The position numbers were made by a program, and so were the translations under genes. From Pseudomonadota bacterium (GTDB taxonomy: Bacteria; Pseudomonadota; Gammaproteobacteria; Burkholderiales; Burkholderiaceae_C): DNA of 44,304 nt. The stretch's first letter is position 1. Each line of letters opens with the position of its first letter. The stretch is taken from positions 1-44,304 of the forward strand of contig JAKBNS010000183.1 in assembly GCA_021830925.1 (NCBI GenBank). The letters run 5' to 3'. Below are positions 28,543 to 37,316 of this stretch, one piece after another. A model generated the notes under the pieces. The model was given only the letters and a program-made list of their open reading frames with translations, made no database searches and was not told the DNA's origin.

Positions 28543-28809
28543 TCAGGCCTGCGCCTCGGACCCGCGCTTGCGCTGCACGAAGGCGGCGATCGCGTCCAGC
28601 GAGTCCAGGTTCTCCGGCACCATCTCGGCGTCGAGCACGCGTACGCCGAAGGACTCCTCCAGGTACAGGATCAGCTCCAGGATGCCGGTGGAATCCACGA
28701 TGTGCCGGTCGAGCAACGAGTCGGCGTCGCCGAATTCCAGATCCTGCGCGCCCATGAGGAAGTTCTCGCGGATATAAGCCCGCACCTGCTGCTGGATGGT
28801 CGTGGCCAT
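28543..28809 (-). CDS. Acyl carrier protein (stand-alone)
   Basis: The 88-residue product is a small acidic helical protein with the phosphopantetheine site HIVDSTGILEL; Ser40 should carry the 4'-phosphopantetheine arm. The context around it (DADSLLDRHIVDSTG and LEESFGVRVLDAEMVPENLDSLDAIAAFV) matches carrier proteins of secondary pathways rather than fatty-acid AcpP. GGGAG lies seven bases before the ATG at 28809, which excludes the ATG at 28815 and the longer open frame. It is placed directly after the AMP-forming ligase gene, the natural loading enzyme. The NAD-synthase-like gene starts eight bases after its stop. Confidence 0.88.
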   Translation of the reverse strand: MATTIQQQVRAYIRENFLMGAQDLEFGDADSLLDRHIVDSTGILELILYLEESFGVRVLDAEMVPENLDSLDAIAAFVQRKRGSEAQA

Positions 28810-28846
28810 CGACATGCTCCCGTGATTGCGTGCCCCGTCGCCGCGC

Positions 28847-30388
28847 TCAGAGCAGCGAAGCGCGTCGCACCTTGCCATTGTCCGTCTGCGGCAGCTCGGA
28901 CACGAATTCCACCTGCCGCGGCACCATGAAGCTCTCCAGGCGGGCCTGGCAGTGGCGCAGCACCGCGCGCTGGTCCAGCGTGCGCCCCGGCTCCGGCACC
29001 ACGAAGGCCTTGATCGCCTCGCCCAGCAGTTCGTCGGGCACGCCCACCACCACCGCCTGTTGCACGCCGGAAATCTCGTGCAGCACGTTCTCGACCTCGC
29101 GCGGGCTGACCTTCTCGCCGCGGCTCTTGATGATGTCGTCCTTGCGCGCTACGAAATACAGCCAGCCCTGCTCGTCGCTGCGGAACAGGTCGCCGCTGTA
29201 CAGCACCATCTCGCCGGGCAGCGGCCCGGGACGCAGGCGCTCGGCGGTGGCCTGCGGCTGCCTCCAGTACCCGCGCATGACGTGGCTGCCGCGCACCACC
29301 AGCTCGCCGGTGCTGCCGTGCGGCAGGCGCCGGCCCTGCTCGTCGACCAGCCACAGTTCCTCGTTGGGCATGCCCCGCCCCACGCTGCCCGGGCGAATGT
29401 CGAGTTGCTCGGGCGGCAGGTAGCTCACGCGCTTGCATTCGGTGAGCCCGTACATGGAGTACAGCCGGGCCTGGGGAAAGGCCGCGCGGATGCGCTGGAT
29501 ATGGGCCACCGGCAGCGCCGCCGCGGTGTTGGTGACCATGCGCAGGCTGCGCAGGTCGAAACTGGAAAGATCCATGCCCAGCAGCATCGCGAACATGGTG
29601 GGCACGCCGGCGAACACCGTGGCGCCCTCGCGGGCCATGTCCTGCAGCACCCGCGCCGGATAGGTGAAGGAGCGCTCCAGCAGCACCGTGGCGCCCAGCG
29701 CGAAGGCCATCAGCACCTGGTACAGGCCGTAGTCGAAGGCCAGCGGAAGCGCGCAGGTGATGACGTCGTGTTCGTGCAGACCCAGGTAGGTGCTGACCGA
29801 ATCGAGCGCGCTGAGCATGTTGCGGTGGCTCAGCATCACCCCCTTGGGACGACCTGTGGAGCCCGAGGTGTAGATGATGGCGGCGAGGTCCAGATCGATC
29901 ACCGGCGCGGGCTCCGGCGGCCCCGCGTGCGCCTGCGGGGCCGCCGGGTAGGACACCTGCCCGGCGAGTTCCTGGGCGGGCGCGGCGTAGCCGTCGTCGG
30001 CCAGCCAGCAATGACGCACGCCGGGCGCCAGCCCCAGCGCCTGCCGCGCCACCTCGGCCAGCGCGTGCTGGGTGACCAGCGCGACGGCCTCGGAGTCCGC
30101 CAGCACGTAGGCCAGCTTGTCGGCCTTGGTCAGGGTATTCACCGGCATGAACACGGCGCCGATGCGCAGCACCGCGTAGATGGCCGCGACCATGTGCTCC
30201 GAGTTGTCCAGGAACAGCGCCACCCGGTCGCCGCGCCCGACGCCATGCGCGCGCAGGCTGGAGGCCAGCGCCGCGCTCAGCGCGTCGATGTCGGCGTAGC
30301 TGCTGCGGCGGCCCTCGCGCACCAGCGCGGTCTTTCCCGGAACGCGCCGCACCTGCGTCTCGAAGGTCTGGTGCAGCAGATGGGTCAT
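28847..30388 (-). CDS. AMP-forming acyl/amino acid ligase
   Basis: A 513-residue member of the ANL superfamily that activates a carboxylic acid as acyl-AMP and loads it on a thiol, here most likely the adjacent carrier protein. Visible motifs are the P-loop YTSGSTGRPKGVMLSH (from 173), LPLAFDYGLYQVLMAF, YGLTECKR (A5), YSGDLF and RKDDIIKSRGEKVSPREVE (A7-A8), and the C-terminal catalytic Lys506 in NGKVRR. The shape is that of the stand-alone acyl-CoA/ACP ligases found in capsule or exosortase-type clusters. The substrate pocket cannot be read with confidence. The ATG at 30388 lies 44 bases after the amidotransferase stop; a ribosome-binding site is poor. Confidence 0.88.
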   Translation of the reverse strand: MTHLLHQTFETQVRRVPGKTALVREGRRSSYADIDALSAALASSLRAHGVGRGDRVALFLDNSEHMVAAIYAVLRIGAVFMPVNTLTKADKLAYVLADSEAVALVTQHALAEVARQALGLAPGVRHCWLADDGYAAPAQELAGQVSYPAAPQAHAGPPEPAPVIDLDLAAIIYTSGSTGRPKGVMLSHRNMLSALDSVSTYLGLHEHDVITCALPLAFDYGLYQVLMAFALGATVLLERSFTYPARVLQDMAREGATVFAGVPTMFAMLLGMDLSSFDLRSLRMVTNTAAALPVAHIQRIRAAFPQARLYSMYGLTECKRVSYLPPEQLDIRPGSVGRGMPNEELWLVDEQGRRLPHGSTGELVVRGSHVMRGYWRQPQATAERLRPGPLPGEMVLYSGDLFRSDEQGWLYFVARKDDIIKSRGEKVSPREVENVLHEISGVQQAVVVGVPDELLGEAIKAFVVPEPGRTLDQRAVLRHCQARLESFMVPRQVEFVSELPQTDNGKVRRASLL

Positions 30389-30432
30389 GGGGGTGGCGGG
30401 CTCGGGAGTGCGACCGGCGAGTTTACGGAATT

Positions 30433-32385
30433 TCAGGACACCCCAGGCTCCCGGCTTCGCGGGGGCTCGCCGCGCACGAACTGCCGATGCAGCAACATGG
30501 TGGACAACACGCCGACGAAGGCCATGTTGTCGGCGAAGCCGATGGCCCTTCCGGCCCGGCACTTGGCGAGCAGTCGCGCGACCGCGGACGGGTCGAAGTA
30601 CCCGGCCTCGCCCAACGACGCCGGCGCCAGCAGTTCGGCCACCCAGTCCCGCTCCACGCCGCCCTCGAAAAAGCAGCGGCTGTCGGGCGCGCGGTACGGC
30701 TGCTTGGATCGCTCCAGCACCTCGCGCGGCAGCAGTCCGCGCATGGCCCGCTTGAGCAGCCACTTCTCGTTCAGTCCCATCAGCTTGTAGCGTGCCGGCA
30801 GGCGCGACGCGAACTCGATCAGGTGATGATCCAGGAAGGGGAAGCGCCCCTCGACCGCGTGCGCCATGGCCATGCGATCGCCCTGCGTGCACAACAGATA
30901 TTGCGACAGCAGCGTGGTCGCTTCGATGTACTGGTCCTGCTGCAGCGGCCCCCAGCCGGCGAACGCCGCGGGCAGGCCGCGCGCCAGGTCGCCGGCGACG
31001 TCGCGCTCGCGCAGGGCCTCGCGCACATCGCCGGAGAACATCTGCCAGCAACGCTGGGTGGTGCTCCAGCGGGTCATGTGTCCGTAGCCGGGCAAGGCCA
31101 GCTTGTCGGGATCGGCGCGGAAAAAACCCCGCGCCAGCGCGGCGCTGGCGGTGGGCGAGCGCGTCAGGTACGGGTACAGGCGGCTGAGCAGGCCGGCGCG
31201 CCATGCCGAGTCCGGCGCGCGCGCCATGAAGCGGCGCACCCTGGCCTCCTTGAACAGGTCGTAGCCGCCGAACACTTCGTCGGCCCCTTCCCCGGTGAGC
31301 ACGACCTTGTAGCCGGCGCCATGCACCTGTCGCGCCAGCAGCATCAGCGGCACGGGGGCGGTACGCAGCATCGGCGTCTCGGCATGCCAGACCGCCTGCG
31401 CGAAGGCCTGCGCGATGTCCTCGTCGCGGCAGCGCCACTGCGTGTGTTCGCAGCCGAGCTCGCGCACCAGCGACAGCTGCTGCTCGCCCTCGTCGAATTC
31501 CGGATCGTCGAAGCGGATCGAGAAGGTGCGCAGACGCCGCGCGCCGGCCTGCCTGGCCAGCGCCGCCACCGCCGCGGAATCGAGCCCGCCGCTGAGATAG
31601 GCCCCCACGGGCACGTCGGCGCGCAGGCGCTGCTCCACGCTGGCCTGCAGGCGCTGCCGGAGTTCATCCGCCAGGGTGTCGGCGTCGACGTCCTGCGCGA
31701 AGTCCTCGCGCCGCGGGAAGCTCCAGTCCCAGTAGCGCCATGCGCGCTCGCCGTCGTCGTCGATCGCCAGGCAGCTGCCCGGCTCCAGGCTGCGCACCCC
31801 CTCGAAGGGACTGTGCCCGGCCAGCGGACCCCAGGTCGTGAACACCTCGGCGAGCACCTGCGGGTCCAGGCGCGGGCTCCACCCCGGCATGGCCAGCAGC
31901 GCCTTGACCTCGGAGGCGAATCCCAGGCGCGAGCCGTCGCGACGCAGGAACAGCGGCCGGATTCCGGTCCGGTCCCGGGCCAGCAGCAGGCGCCGGCGGC
32001 GCGCGTCCCACAGCGCGAAGGCGAACTGTCCGTCGAGGCGCTCGACCAGCGCGTCGCCCCAGGTCTCGTAGCCGTGCACCAGCACCTCGGTGTCGCAATG
32101 GCTGCGAAAACCGTGGCCGAGCGCGAGCAGCTGGCGGCGCAACTCCGCGTGGTTGTAGATCTCGCCGTTGAAACTCACCCAGACGCTGGCGTCCTCGTTG
32201 GCCATCGGCTGGGCGCCGGCGTTCGGGTCGATCACCGCCAGCCGGGCGTGGCCGAGCACGGCCGGCCCGCAGGCGCGCACGCCGTGGCCGTCCGGCCCCC
32301 GGTGGTGCAGGGCCCGCACCATGGCGCCGACCACCTCGGCCGAGGGCGCCTGGCGAAAATCGAGCAGACCGGCCACGCCGCACAT
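30433..32385 (-). CDS. asnB: Asparagine synthase-type glutamine amidotransferase
   Basis: The 650-residue product has an N-terminal class II glutaminase domain starting MCGVAGLLDF with catalytic Cys2, HHRGPDG, RLAVIDPNAGAQPM and FNGEIYNHAELR, and a C-terminal synthetase domain with the PP-loop YLSGGLDSAAVAALA (SGGLDS at 265-270) and TGEGADEVFGGYDLF. It should use glutamine and ATP to turn a carboxylate into an amide. Paralogues of this length occur in O-antigen, capsule and exosortase-type clusters, where they amidate sugar acids or other carboxylates instead of aspartate. The gap to the SDR gene upstream is 15 bases. The ligase-carrier protein context argues for such a dedicated role. Confidence 0.87.
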   Translation of the reverse strand: MCGVAGLLDFRQAPSAEVVGAMVRALHHRGPDGHGVRACGPAVLGHARLAVIDPNAGAQPMANEDASVWVSFNGEIYNHAELRRQLLALGHGFRSHCDTEVLVHGYETWGDALVERLDGQFAFALWDARRRRLLLARDRTGIRPLFLRRDGSRLGFASEVKALLAMPGWSPRLDPQVLAEVFTTWGPLAGHSPFEGVRSLEPGSCLAIDDDGERAWRYWDWSFPRREDFAQDVDADTLADELRQRLQASVEQRLRADVPVGAYLSGGLDSAAVAALARQAGARRLRTFSIRFDDPEFDEGEQQLSLVRELGCEHTQWRCRDEDIAQAFAQAVWHAETPMLRTAPVPLMLLARQVHGAGYKVVLTGEGADEVFGGYDLFKEARVRRFMARAPDSAWRAGLLSRLYPYLTRSPTASAALARGFFRADPDKLALPGYGHMTRWSTTQRCWQMFSGDVREALRERDVAGDLARGLPAAFAGWGPLQQDQYIEATTLLSQYLLCTQGDRMAMAHAVEGRFPFLDHHLIEFASRLPARYKLMGLNEKWLLKRAMRGLLPREVLERSKQPYRAPDSRCFFEGGVERDWVAELLAPASLGEAGYFDPSAVARLLAKCRAGRAIGFADNMAFVGVLSTMLLHRQFVRGEPPRSREPGVS

Positions 32386-32400
32386 GAAGCGCGACGGGAA

Positions 32401-33204
32401 TCAGTAATGAATGCTGCGCGGCGCGCCGCCGCCCACGGCGATCGCGTCGCCGTTGATGGCGCGCGAACGCGGCGAGCACAGGAAGGCCACCACGTCGGCC
32501 ACCTCGGAGGCGTCCACCAGGTGGTGGATGGAATTGCGCGCGGCCATCTCCTGCTCGATCACGGCGGGCTCGACGCCGCGCGCCGTCGCCGTGGCGGCCA
32601 CCAGTTCCGGCGTGCGCTCGGTGCGCGTGGTGCCGGGGTGCACCACCGTGGCCTGGATGCCGAAACGGCCGAGCTCGTCGGCCATGTTCTTGGTCAGCGC
32701 GGCCACCGCGATGTTGCGCATGCTGCCCACCGCGTGCCCGGTCTGGCGCGCGCCCAGGCCGCTGACGTTGACGATGCGCCCCCAGCCGCGCTCGCGCATG
32801 CCCGGCACCACCGCCTGGGCGCAGCGCAGGTAGCCCATGACCTTGGTGTCGACCTCGCCGAGCAGGTAGTCGGCACGGATGCTCTCGATGCCGGGCGGCG
32901 CCGCGTAGCCCGAGGGCTCGGCGGCGGCGTTGACCAGGATGTCGATGCCCCCGCCGAGCAGGCGTTCGGCCTCGCGCACCGCCGCGCGCACCTGCGCGTC
33001 GTCGGTCGTGTCGGCGCGCACCGCGACCACCGTGGCGGCGCATTGCATGGCCAGTTCGTCCGCCGCCTCGCGCAGCGCCGCTTCGCCGCGCGCCAGCAGC
33101 GCCACCAGCGCGCCTTCCTGCGCCAGCGCCCGCGCCACGGCCTTGCCGATGCCCCGGCTGCCGCCGGTCACCAGCGCGCGTTTGCCCGAAAGTTGCAGAT
33201 CCAT
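32401..33204 (-). CDS. SDR-family protein lacking the YxxxK catalytic pair
   Basis: A 267-residue Rossmann-fold short-chain dehydrogenase/reductase homologue. The cofactor loop VTGGSRGIGKAVA (12-24), NAAAEPSGY and the active-site Ser148 in RIVNVSGL are present. Where classical members have YSASKAAVAALTK, this protein has GSMRNIAVAALTK, so the catalytic Tyr is Gly160 and the Lys is Asn164. HPGTTRTERTPE after it is intact. Either it uses another proton donor or it has a non-redox role. GGAGCAAGG lies just before the ATG at 33204. It is the first gene of the tight run that continues into the amidotransferase. Confidence 0.82.
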   Translation of the reverse strand: MDLQLSGKRALVTGGSRGIGKAVARALAQEGALVALLARGEAALREAADELAMQCAATVVAVRADTTDDAQVRAAVREAERLLGGGIDILVNAAAEPSGYAAPPGIESIRADYLLGEVDTKVMGYLRCAQAVVPGMRERGWGRIVNVSGLGARQTGHAVGSMRNIAVAALTKNMADELGRFGIQATVVHPGTTRTERTPELVAATATARGVEPAVIEQEMAARNSIHHLVDASEVADVVAFLCSPRSRAINGDAIAVGGGAPRSIHY

Positions 33205-33268
33205 GTGCCTTGCTCCGGTGTCGTTGCCGCGATTTTGCCGCCAAACCCGGCGAGGGCCCCGGTCCTGG

Positions 33269-34150
33269 TCATGCGCGCCGCGCCAGCAGCCGATGATGCA
33301 GCGAGGGAATCTGGTTCAGCGCCAGCCCGCTCACCACCATCGCGCCGGCCAGCAGCTTCCAGCCCTGCAGCGGTTCGTGCAGCACCAGCGTGGCGCAGAT
33401 CATTCCGCTGATCGGCACCAGCAACGTGAACGGGGCGATCTGCGCCGCCGGGTAGCGGCGCATCAGCACCGACCACACGCCGAAGCCGAACAGGGTCGCC
33501 GGATAGGCCTGGAACGCCACCACCAGCCAGGAGTTCGCGTCCATGCCGCGCAGGGCCTGCAGGTCGGTCCCCGCGCCCTCGAACACCAGGGACATCAGCA
33601 GCAGAGGCACGCAGGCGTACAGGCTGGCCCAGGAGGCCAGCGCGACCGCGTTCACCGGCCCGATGCGCCGCGCCAGCACGTTGGCCACGGCCCACGACAC
33701 GGCGCCCGCGATCAGCAGCAGCAGGCCGATCAGCGTGGTGCGCTGCTGCAGGTTCAAGGCCACCACCCCCATGCCGGCGAGCGCGACGGCCGCGCCCAGC
33801 AACTGCACCGGGCGCGCCTTCTCGCGCAGCACGGCCCAGGCCAGCCCGATGGTGAAAAAAGCCTGCAACTGCATGACGATGGACGACAGCCCGGCGGCCA
33901 TGCCCAGTTTCAGCCCGGTCAGCAGGAAGCCGAACTGCACCGCGAACTGGGCCATGCCCCAGGCGGCCACGCGCTGCCAGGGCAGCTTGGGATGGCGCAC
34001 CAGCAGCACCACCGGAAACGCCGCGAAGCCGAAGCGCATGGCACAGAACAGCAGCGGGGGCAGGCCGCGCAGCCCCAGCTTCATGACCACGAAATTGCTG
34101 CCCCAGATGGCGACCGTCAACAACGCCAGCGACAGATCACGAACGCGCAT
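33269..34150 (-). CDS. EamA/DMT-superfamily exporter
   Basis: A 293-residue inner-membrane protein with ten hydrophobic helices in two repeated halves (SLALLTVAIWGSNFVVMKLGL at the start of the first; LLLLIAGAVSWAVANVLARRIG at the start of the second). That is the EamA drug/metabolite transporter pattern, close to the O-acetylserine/cysteine exporter branch. It starts nine bases after the xth stop and ends 64 bases before the SDR start on the same strand. It could export the product of the downstream operon, but co-transcription is only inferred from direction and spacing. Confidence 0.85.
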   Translation of the reverse strand: MRVRDLSLALLTVAIWGSNFVVMKLGLRGLPPLLFCAMRFGFAAFPVVLLVRHPKLPWQRVAAWGMAQFAVQFGFLLTGLKLGMAAGLSSIVMQLQAFFTIGLAWAVLREKARPVQLLGAAVALAGMGVVALNLQQRTTLIGLLLLIAGAVSWAVANVLARRIGPVNAVALASWASLYACVPLLLMSLVFEGAGTDLQALRGMDANSWLVVAFQAYPATLFGFGVWSVLMRRYPAAQIAPFTLLVPISGMICATLVLHEPLQGWKLLAGAMVVSGLALNQIPSLHHRLLARRA

Positions 34151-34159
34151 GCCGTGCTT

Positions 34160-34981
34160 TCAGAAGGCCAGCTCGTAGTCGATGGACAGCGGCGCGTGGT
34201 CGGAAAAGCGCTGTTCCACGTAGATGCTCTCGCTGCCCGGTCGCGCCAGCGCCGCCACCCCCGGCGTGGCCAGGTGGTAGTCGATGCGCCAGCCGACGTT
34301 GCGCGCGCGCGCCTGGCCGCGATTGCTCCACCAGGTGTAGCGCTCGGGCCGCGGGTCGAGCGCGCGGAACACGTCCACCCAGCCCAGGTCGTCCAGCACG
34401 TGGGTCATCCAGGCGCGCTCCTCGGGCAGGAAGCCGCTGTTTTTCAGGTTGCCCTTCCAGTTCTTGAGATCGATCTCCTTGTGCGCGATGTTCACGTCGC
34501 CGCACAGGATCACCTCGCCCTGGGATTGCAGCTCGCGCATGTGCTGCTCGAAGTCCTCCAGGAAGCGGAACTTGGCCTGCTGGCGCAGCTCGCTGCTGGA
34601 ACCCGACGGGAAATACACCGACACCAGCGCCAGGCGCCGACCATCGGCCAGCCGGTAGCGCGCCTCCAGGTAACGCCCCTCGGCGTCGAACTCCGGGTTG
34701 CCGAAACCCACGCGCAGGTCCTCCGGCTCGGTGCGGTAGTACAGCGCCACGCCGCTGTAGCCCGGGCGCTCGGCGTGATGGAAGGCTCCGCGCAGCCCGC
34801 CCAGGCCGCGCATCGCATCGTTCAGGTCGGTCGGCGCGACCCGAATCTCCTGCAGGCACAGCCAGTCGGGGCGCGCCTGTTCGAGCAGCCAGGGGTCGAG
34901 TCCCTTGGTGAGAGCGCTGCGCAGGCCGTTGGCGTTCAGCGTGGTGACGCGCAGCGCGCGCGAGGGATGGGCTCGAGACAT
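34160..34981 (-). CDS. xth: Exodeoxyribonuclease III / AP endonuclease
   Basis: Exonuclease III cuts DNA at abasic sites and removes damaged 3' ends. The 273-residue product has the endonuclease-exonuclease-phosphatase core in order: RVTTLNANGLRSA, WLCLQEIR with the metal-binding Glu, YSGVALYYR, VSVYFPSGSS, ILCGDVNIAHKEIDLKNWKGN, WWSNRGQARARNVGWRIDYHLA and the catalytic RFSDHAPLSIDY at the end. Its length is normal. The ATG at 34981 begins MSRAHPSRALRVTTLNANG; a longer open frame upstream is not needed. No good ribosome-binding site is seen. Confidence 0.93.
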   Translation of the reverse strand: MSRAHPSRALRVTTLNANGLRSALTKGLDPWLLEQARPDWLCLQEIRVAPTDLNDAMRGLGGLRGAFHHAERPGYSGVALYYRTEPEDLRVGFGNPEFDAEGRYLEARYRLADGRRLALVSVYFPSGSSSELRQQAKFRFLEDFEQHMRELQSQGEVILCGDVNIAHKEIDLKNWKGNLKNSGFLPEERAWMTHVLDDLGWVDVFRALDPRPERYTWWSNRGQARARNVGWRIDYHLATPGVAALARPGSESIYVEQRFSDHAPLSIDYELAF

Positions 34982-35150
34982 GGCGAGAACACGGAACGGT
35001 TGGATAGACTTGCAGCATGGCGCCGAAGTGGTCGCCATGGCTGCGGACGACGTATGCAGCTTTGCGATTGTGCGCCCTGCCGCGCAATCGTGTCGGGAAT
35101 CGCCGGCGCGATCGGGTTCGCCGGCGGATCGAGTCATGGGGGAGTCATCG

Positions 35151-35792
35151 ATGCCAAGCCGAGCAGTCCGCAGTCGCGCCACCTGGGCCCTGTGCGCGGC
35201 GCTGTGCGCCTGCCTGCCCGCCACGGCGCGCGCGGCGGTGTTCCTGTGCCACGACGGCCACGGCGGCACGGTCACCACCGACCACCCGAGCTCGGACTGC
35301 CTTCAGTACGGCGGCAAGGAGCTCAACCCCGACGGCAGCGTGCGCCGGCTGATCCTCACCCAGCAGCAGCAGGAGCAGCAGGAACAGGCCCGGCAGCGCG
35401 AACAGGCACAGCAGGACTCGCAGCTGCGCGAGCAGCGCGAGCAGCGCGCGCTGCTCGCGCGCTACCCGGACGCGGCCACGCTGCAAGGCGCCCACGCCGC
35501 GGACCTGCACAGCGTGCAGGCGCTGATCGACGCCGCACGCCAGCGCATCCAGGTGCTGGATCGCGAGCGCCACGAGAACGCGCTGGACGCGCAGTTCTAC
35601 CCCAACGGCAACTACCCCAGCGACCTGCGCGCGCGCATGCAGATCAACCAGGTCCAGCGCGAGCAGGAACAGCAGATGATCCACGCCCAGCAACGCGAGC
35701 TGCAGCGGGTGAACCAGCGCTACGACGAACTGCGTGCGCGCCTGCGGCCCCTGTGGGCGCGCCAGGCCCCGGCCAGCGCCCCGGCGCGATGA
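35151..35792 (+). CDS. Secreted DUF4124-like coiled-coil protein
   Basis: A 213-residue exported protein. A signal peptide (MPSRAVRSRATWALCAALCA, cleavage after ARA near residue 28) is followed by a short DUF4124-like domain, AVFLCHDGHGGTVTTDHPSSDC, with two cysteines. A long Gln/Glu/Arg-rich region from about residue 70 is predicted coiled coil. It likely lives in the periplasm; the function is unknown. GGAG at 35141-35144, six bases before the ATG, decides the start at 35151 over the ATG at 35136. The 169 bases between it and xth hold the divergent promoters, without a recognisable motif. Confidence 0.8.
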   Translation: MPSRAVRSRATWALCAALCACLPATARAAVFLCHDGHGGTVTTDHPSSDCLQYGGKELNPDGSVRRLILTQQQQEQQEQARQREQAQQDSQLREQREQRALLARYPDAATLQGAHAADLHSVQALIDAARQRIQVLDRERHENALDAQFYPNGNYPSDLRARMQINQVQREQEQQMIHAQQRELQRVNQRYDELRARLRPLWARQAPASAPAR

Positions 35793-35798
35793 AACGGC

Positions 35799-35824
35799 GC
35801 TGAAGCCCTCCGCGGGGCGTCAGC
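35799..35824. terminator. Hairpin between convergent DUF4124-like gene and gatB
   Basis: GCTGA-A-GCCC-TCCGCG-GGGC-G-TCAGC forms a symmetrical two-part stem in the 27-base gap between the converging genes, and includes the gatB stop codon. On the minus strand it is followed by a short TTTC. It is a candidate bidirectional terminator with weak T-tracts. Confidence 0.4.
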
Positions 35825-37274
35825 CCTCGATGGCGGCGCGCAGCGCCTCGCCGACCTGCTGCGGGTTGGCACGCCCGCCGGTGGCCTTCATCACCTGGCC
35901 GACCAGGGCGTTCAGCGCCTTGGCCTTGCCGGCACGGAACTCCTCGACGTTCTTCGGGTTGGCGGCCAGCACCGCCGCCACCGCGTCGGCGATGGCCGAG
36001 GCGTCGTGGATCTGGCGCAGCCCGCGCGCGTCGATGATGGCGTCCACGCCGCGCTCGCCCTGCCACAGCGCGGCGAACACCTCGCGCGCGGTCTTGCCCG
36101 ACAGCGTGCCGTCGGCCTGGCGGGCGATCAGCGCCGCCAGCTCGGCGGCCGGCACGGGACAGCGCGCCAGCTCGAGTTCCTCGCGATTGAGCGCCGCGGC
36201 CAGCTCGCCCATGATCCAGTTGGCCGCCGGCTTGGCCGGCGCGCCCGCGGCCAGGCAGGCCTCGAAGTAGCCCGCGTGGGCGCGGCTCTGGGTCAGGTAG
36301 GCGGCATCGGCCGCGCTCAGCCCGTGCTCGCGCTCGAAGCGCCCGGCCATCTGCGCGGGCAGCTCGGGCAGCTCGGCGCGCACCCGCTCGACCCAGGCCG
36401 GCTCGATCAGCAGTGGCGGCAGGTCCGGATCGGGGAAGTATCGATAGTCGTGCGAGTCTTCCTTGGTGCGCATCGTGCGCGTCTCGCCGCGATCGGGGTC
36501 GAACAGTCGGGTTTCCTGGCGCACCGTGCCGCCATCCTCGATCAACTCGGCCTGGCGCCGGGCCTCGAACTCGATGGCGCGCTCGAGAAAGCGGAAGCTG
36601 TTGAGATTCTTGATCTCGCAGCGCGTTCCCAGCGCCGCGCCGGGCCGGCGCACCGACACGTTGGCATCGCAGCGAAACGACCCTTCCTGCAGGTTGCCGT
36701 CGCAGATGTCCAGCCACATCACCAGCGCGTGCAGCGCGCGCGCGTAGGCCGACGCCTCCCCGGGGCTGCGCAGCACCGGCTCGCTGACGATCTCCAGCAG
36801 CGGCGTGCCGGCACGGTTCAGGTCGATCCCGGTGGCACCCTGGCCGCCCCAGTCCAGGCCGTGCACGGATTTGCCGGCATCTTCCTCCAGATGGGCGCGC
36901 GTGAGTTGCGCCTCGCGCGCCTCGCCGTCGACCACGTAGGGCACCTTGCCGCCCTGCACCACGGGGATCTCGAACTGGCTGATCTGGTAGCCCTTGGGCA
37001 GGTCCGGATAGAAATAGTTCTTGCGTGCGAACACCGACATGGGCGCCACCACCGCGCCCACCGCGAGCCCGAAGCGGATCGCGCGCTCCACCGCGCCGCG
37101 ATTGGCCACCGGCAGCGTGCCCGGCAGTGCCAGGTCGACCGCGCTGGCCAGCCTGTTGGGCTCGCGCCCGAACAGGTTCGGCGCATCCGAGAACATCTTG
37201 GAGGCGGTGGACAGCTGGACGTGGGTCTCCAGCCCGATGACGACTTCCCAGCCGGGAAGGGCGAATGAGGACAT
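35820..37274 (-). CDS. gatB: Asp-tRNA(Asn)/Glu-tRNA(Gln) amidotransferase subunit B
   Basis: GatB binds the misacylated tRNA and phosphorylates the acyl group before amidation. The 484-residue product is of normal length and has the family start [25 protein letters not shown], the metal and ATP region [75 protein letters not shown] and the C-terminal tRNA-binding helical domain ending in [22 protein letters not shown]. It starts 42 bases after the gatA stop in the gatC-gatA-gatB operon. Confidence 0.97.
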   Translation of the reverse strand: MSSFALPGWEVVIGLETHVQLSTASKMFSDAPNLFGREPNRLASAVDLALPGTLPVANRGAVERAIRFGLAVGAVVAPMSVFARKNYFYPDLPKGYQISQFEIPVVQGGKVPYVVDGEAREAQLTRAHLEEDAGKSVHGLDWGGQGATGIDLNRAGTPLLEIVSEPVLRSPGEASAYARALHALVMWLDICDGNLQEGSFRCDANVSVRRPGAALGTRCEIKNLNSFRFLERAIEFEARRQAELIEDGGTVRQETRLFDPDRGETRTMRTKEDSHDYRYFPDPDLPPLLIEPAWVERVRAELPELPAQMAGRFEREHGLSAADAAYLTQSRAHAGYFEACLAAGAPAKPAANWIMGELAAALNREELELARCPVPAAELAALIARQADGTLSGKTAREVFAALWQGERGVDAIIDARGLRQIHDASAIADAVAAVLAANPKNVEEFRAGKAKALNALVGQVMKATGGRANPQQVGEALRAAIEG

Positions 37275-37316
37275 GGTGCTCGCTCGAAACTCGCGGGAAG
37301 GGAAGGCGCCGGGCCC

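Noticed and set aside
25571-33204. Part of an exosortase A/PEP-CTERM cluster
   Set aside because: Ligase and amidotransferase types are similar, but no exosortase, PEP-CTERM protein or glycosyltransferase is visible in the window.
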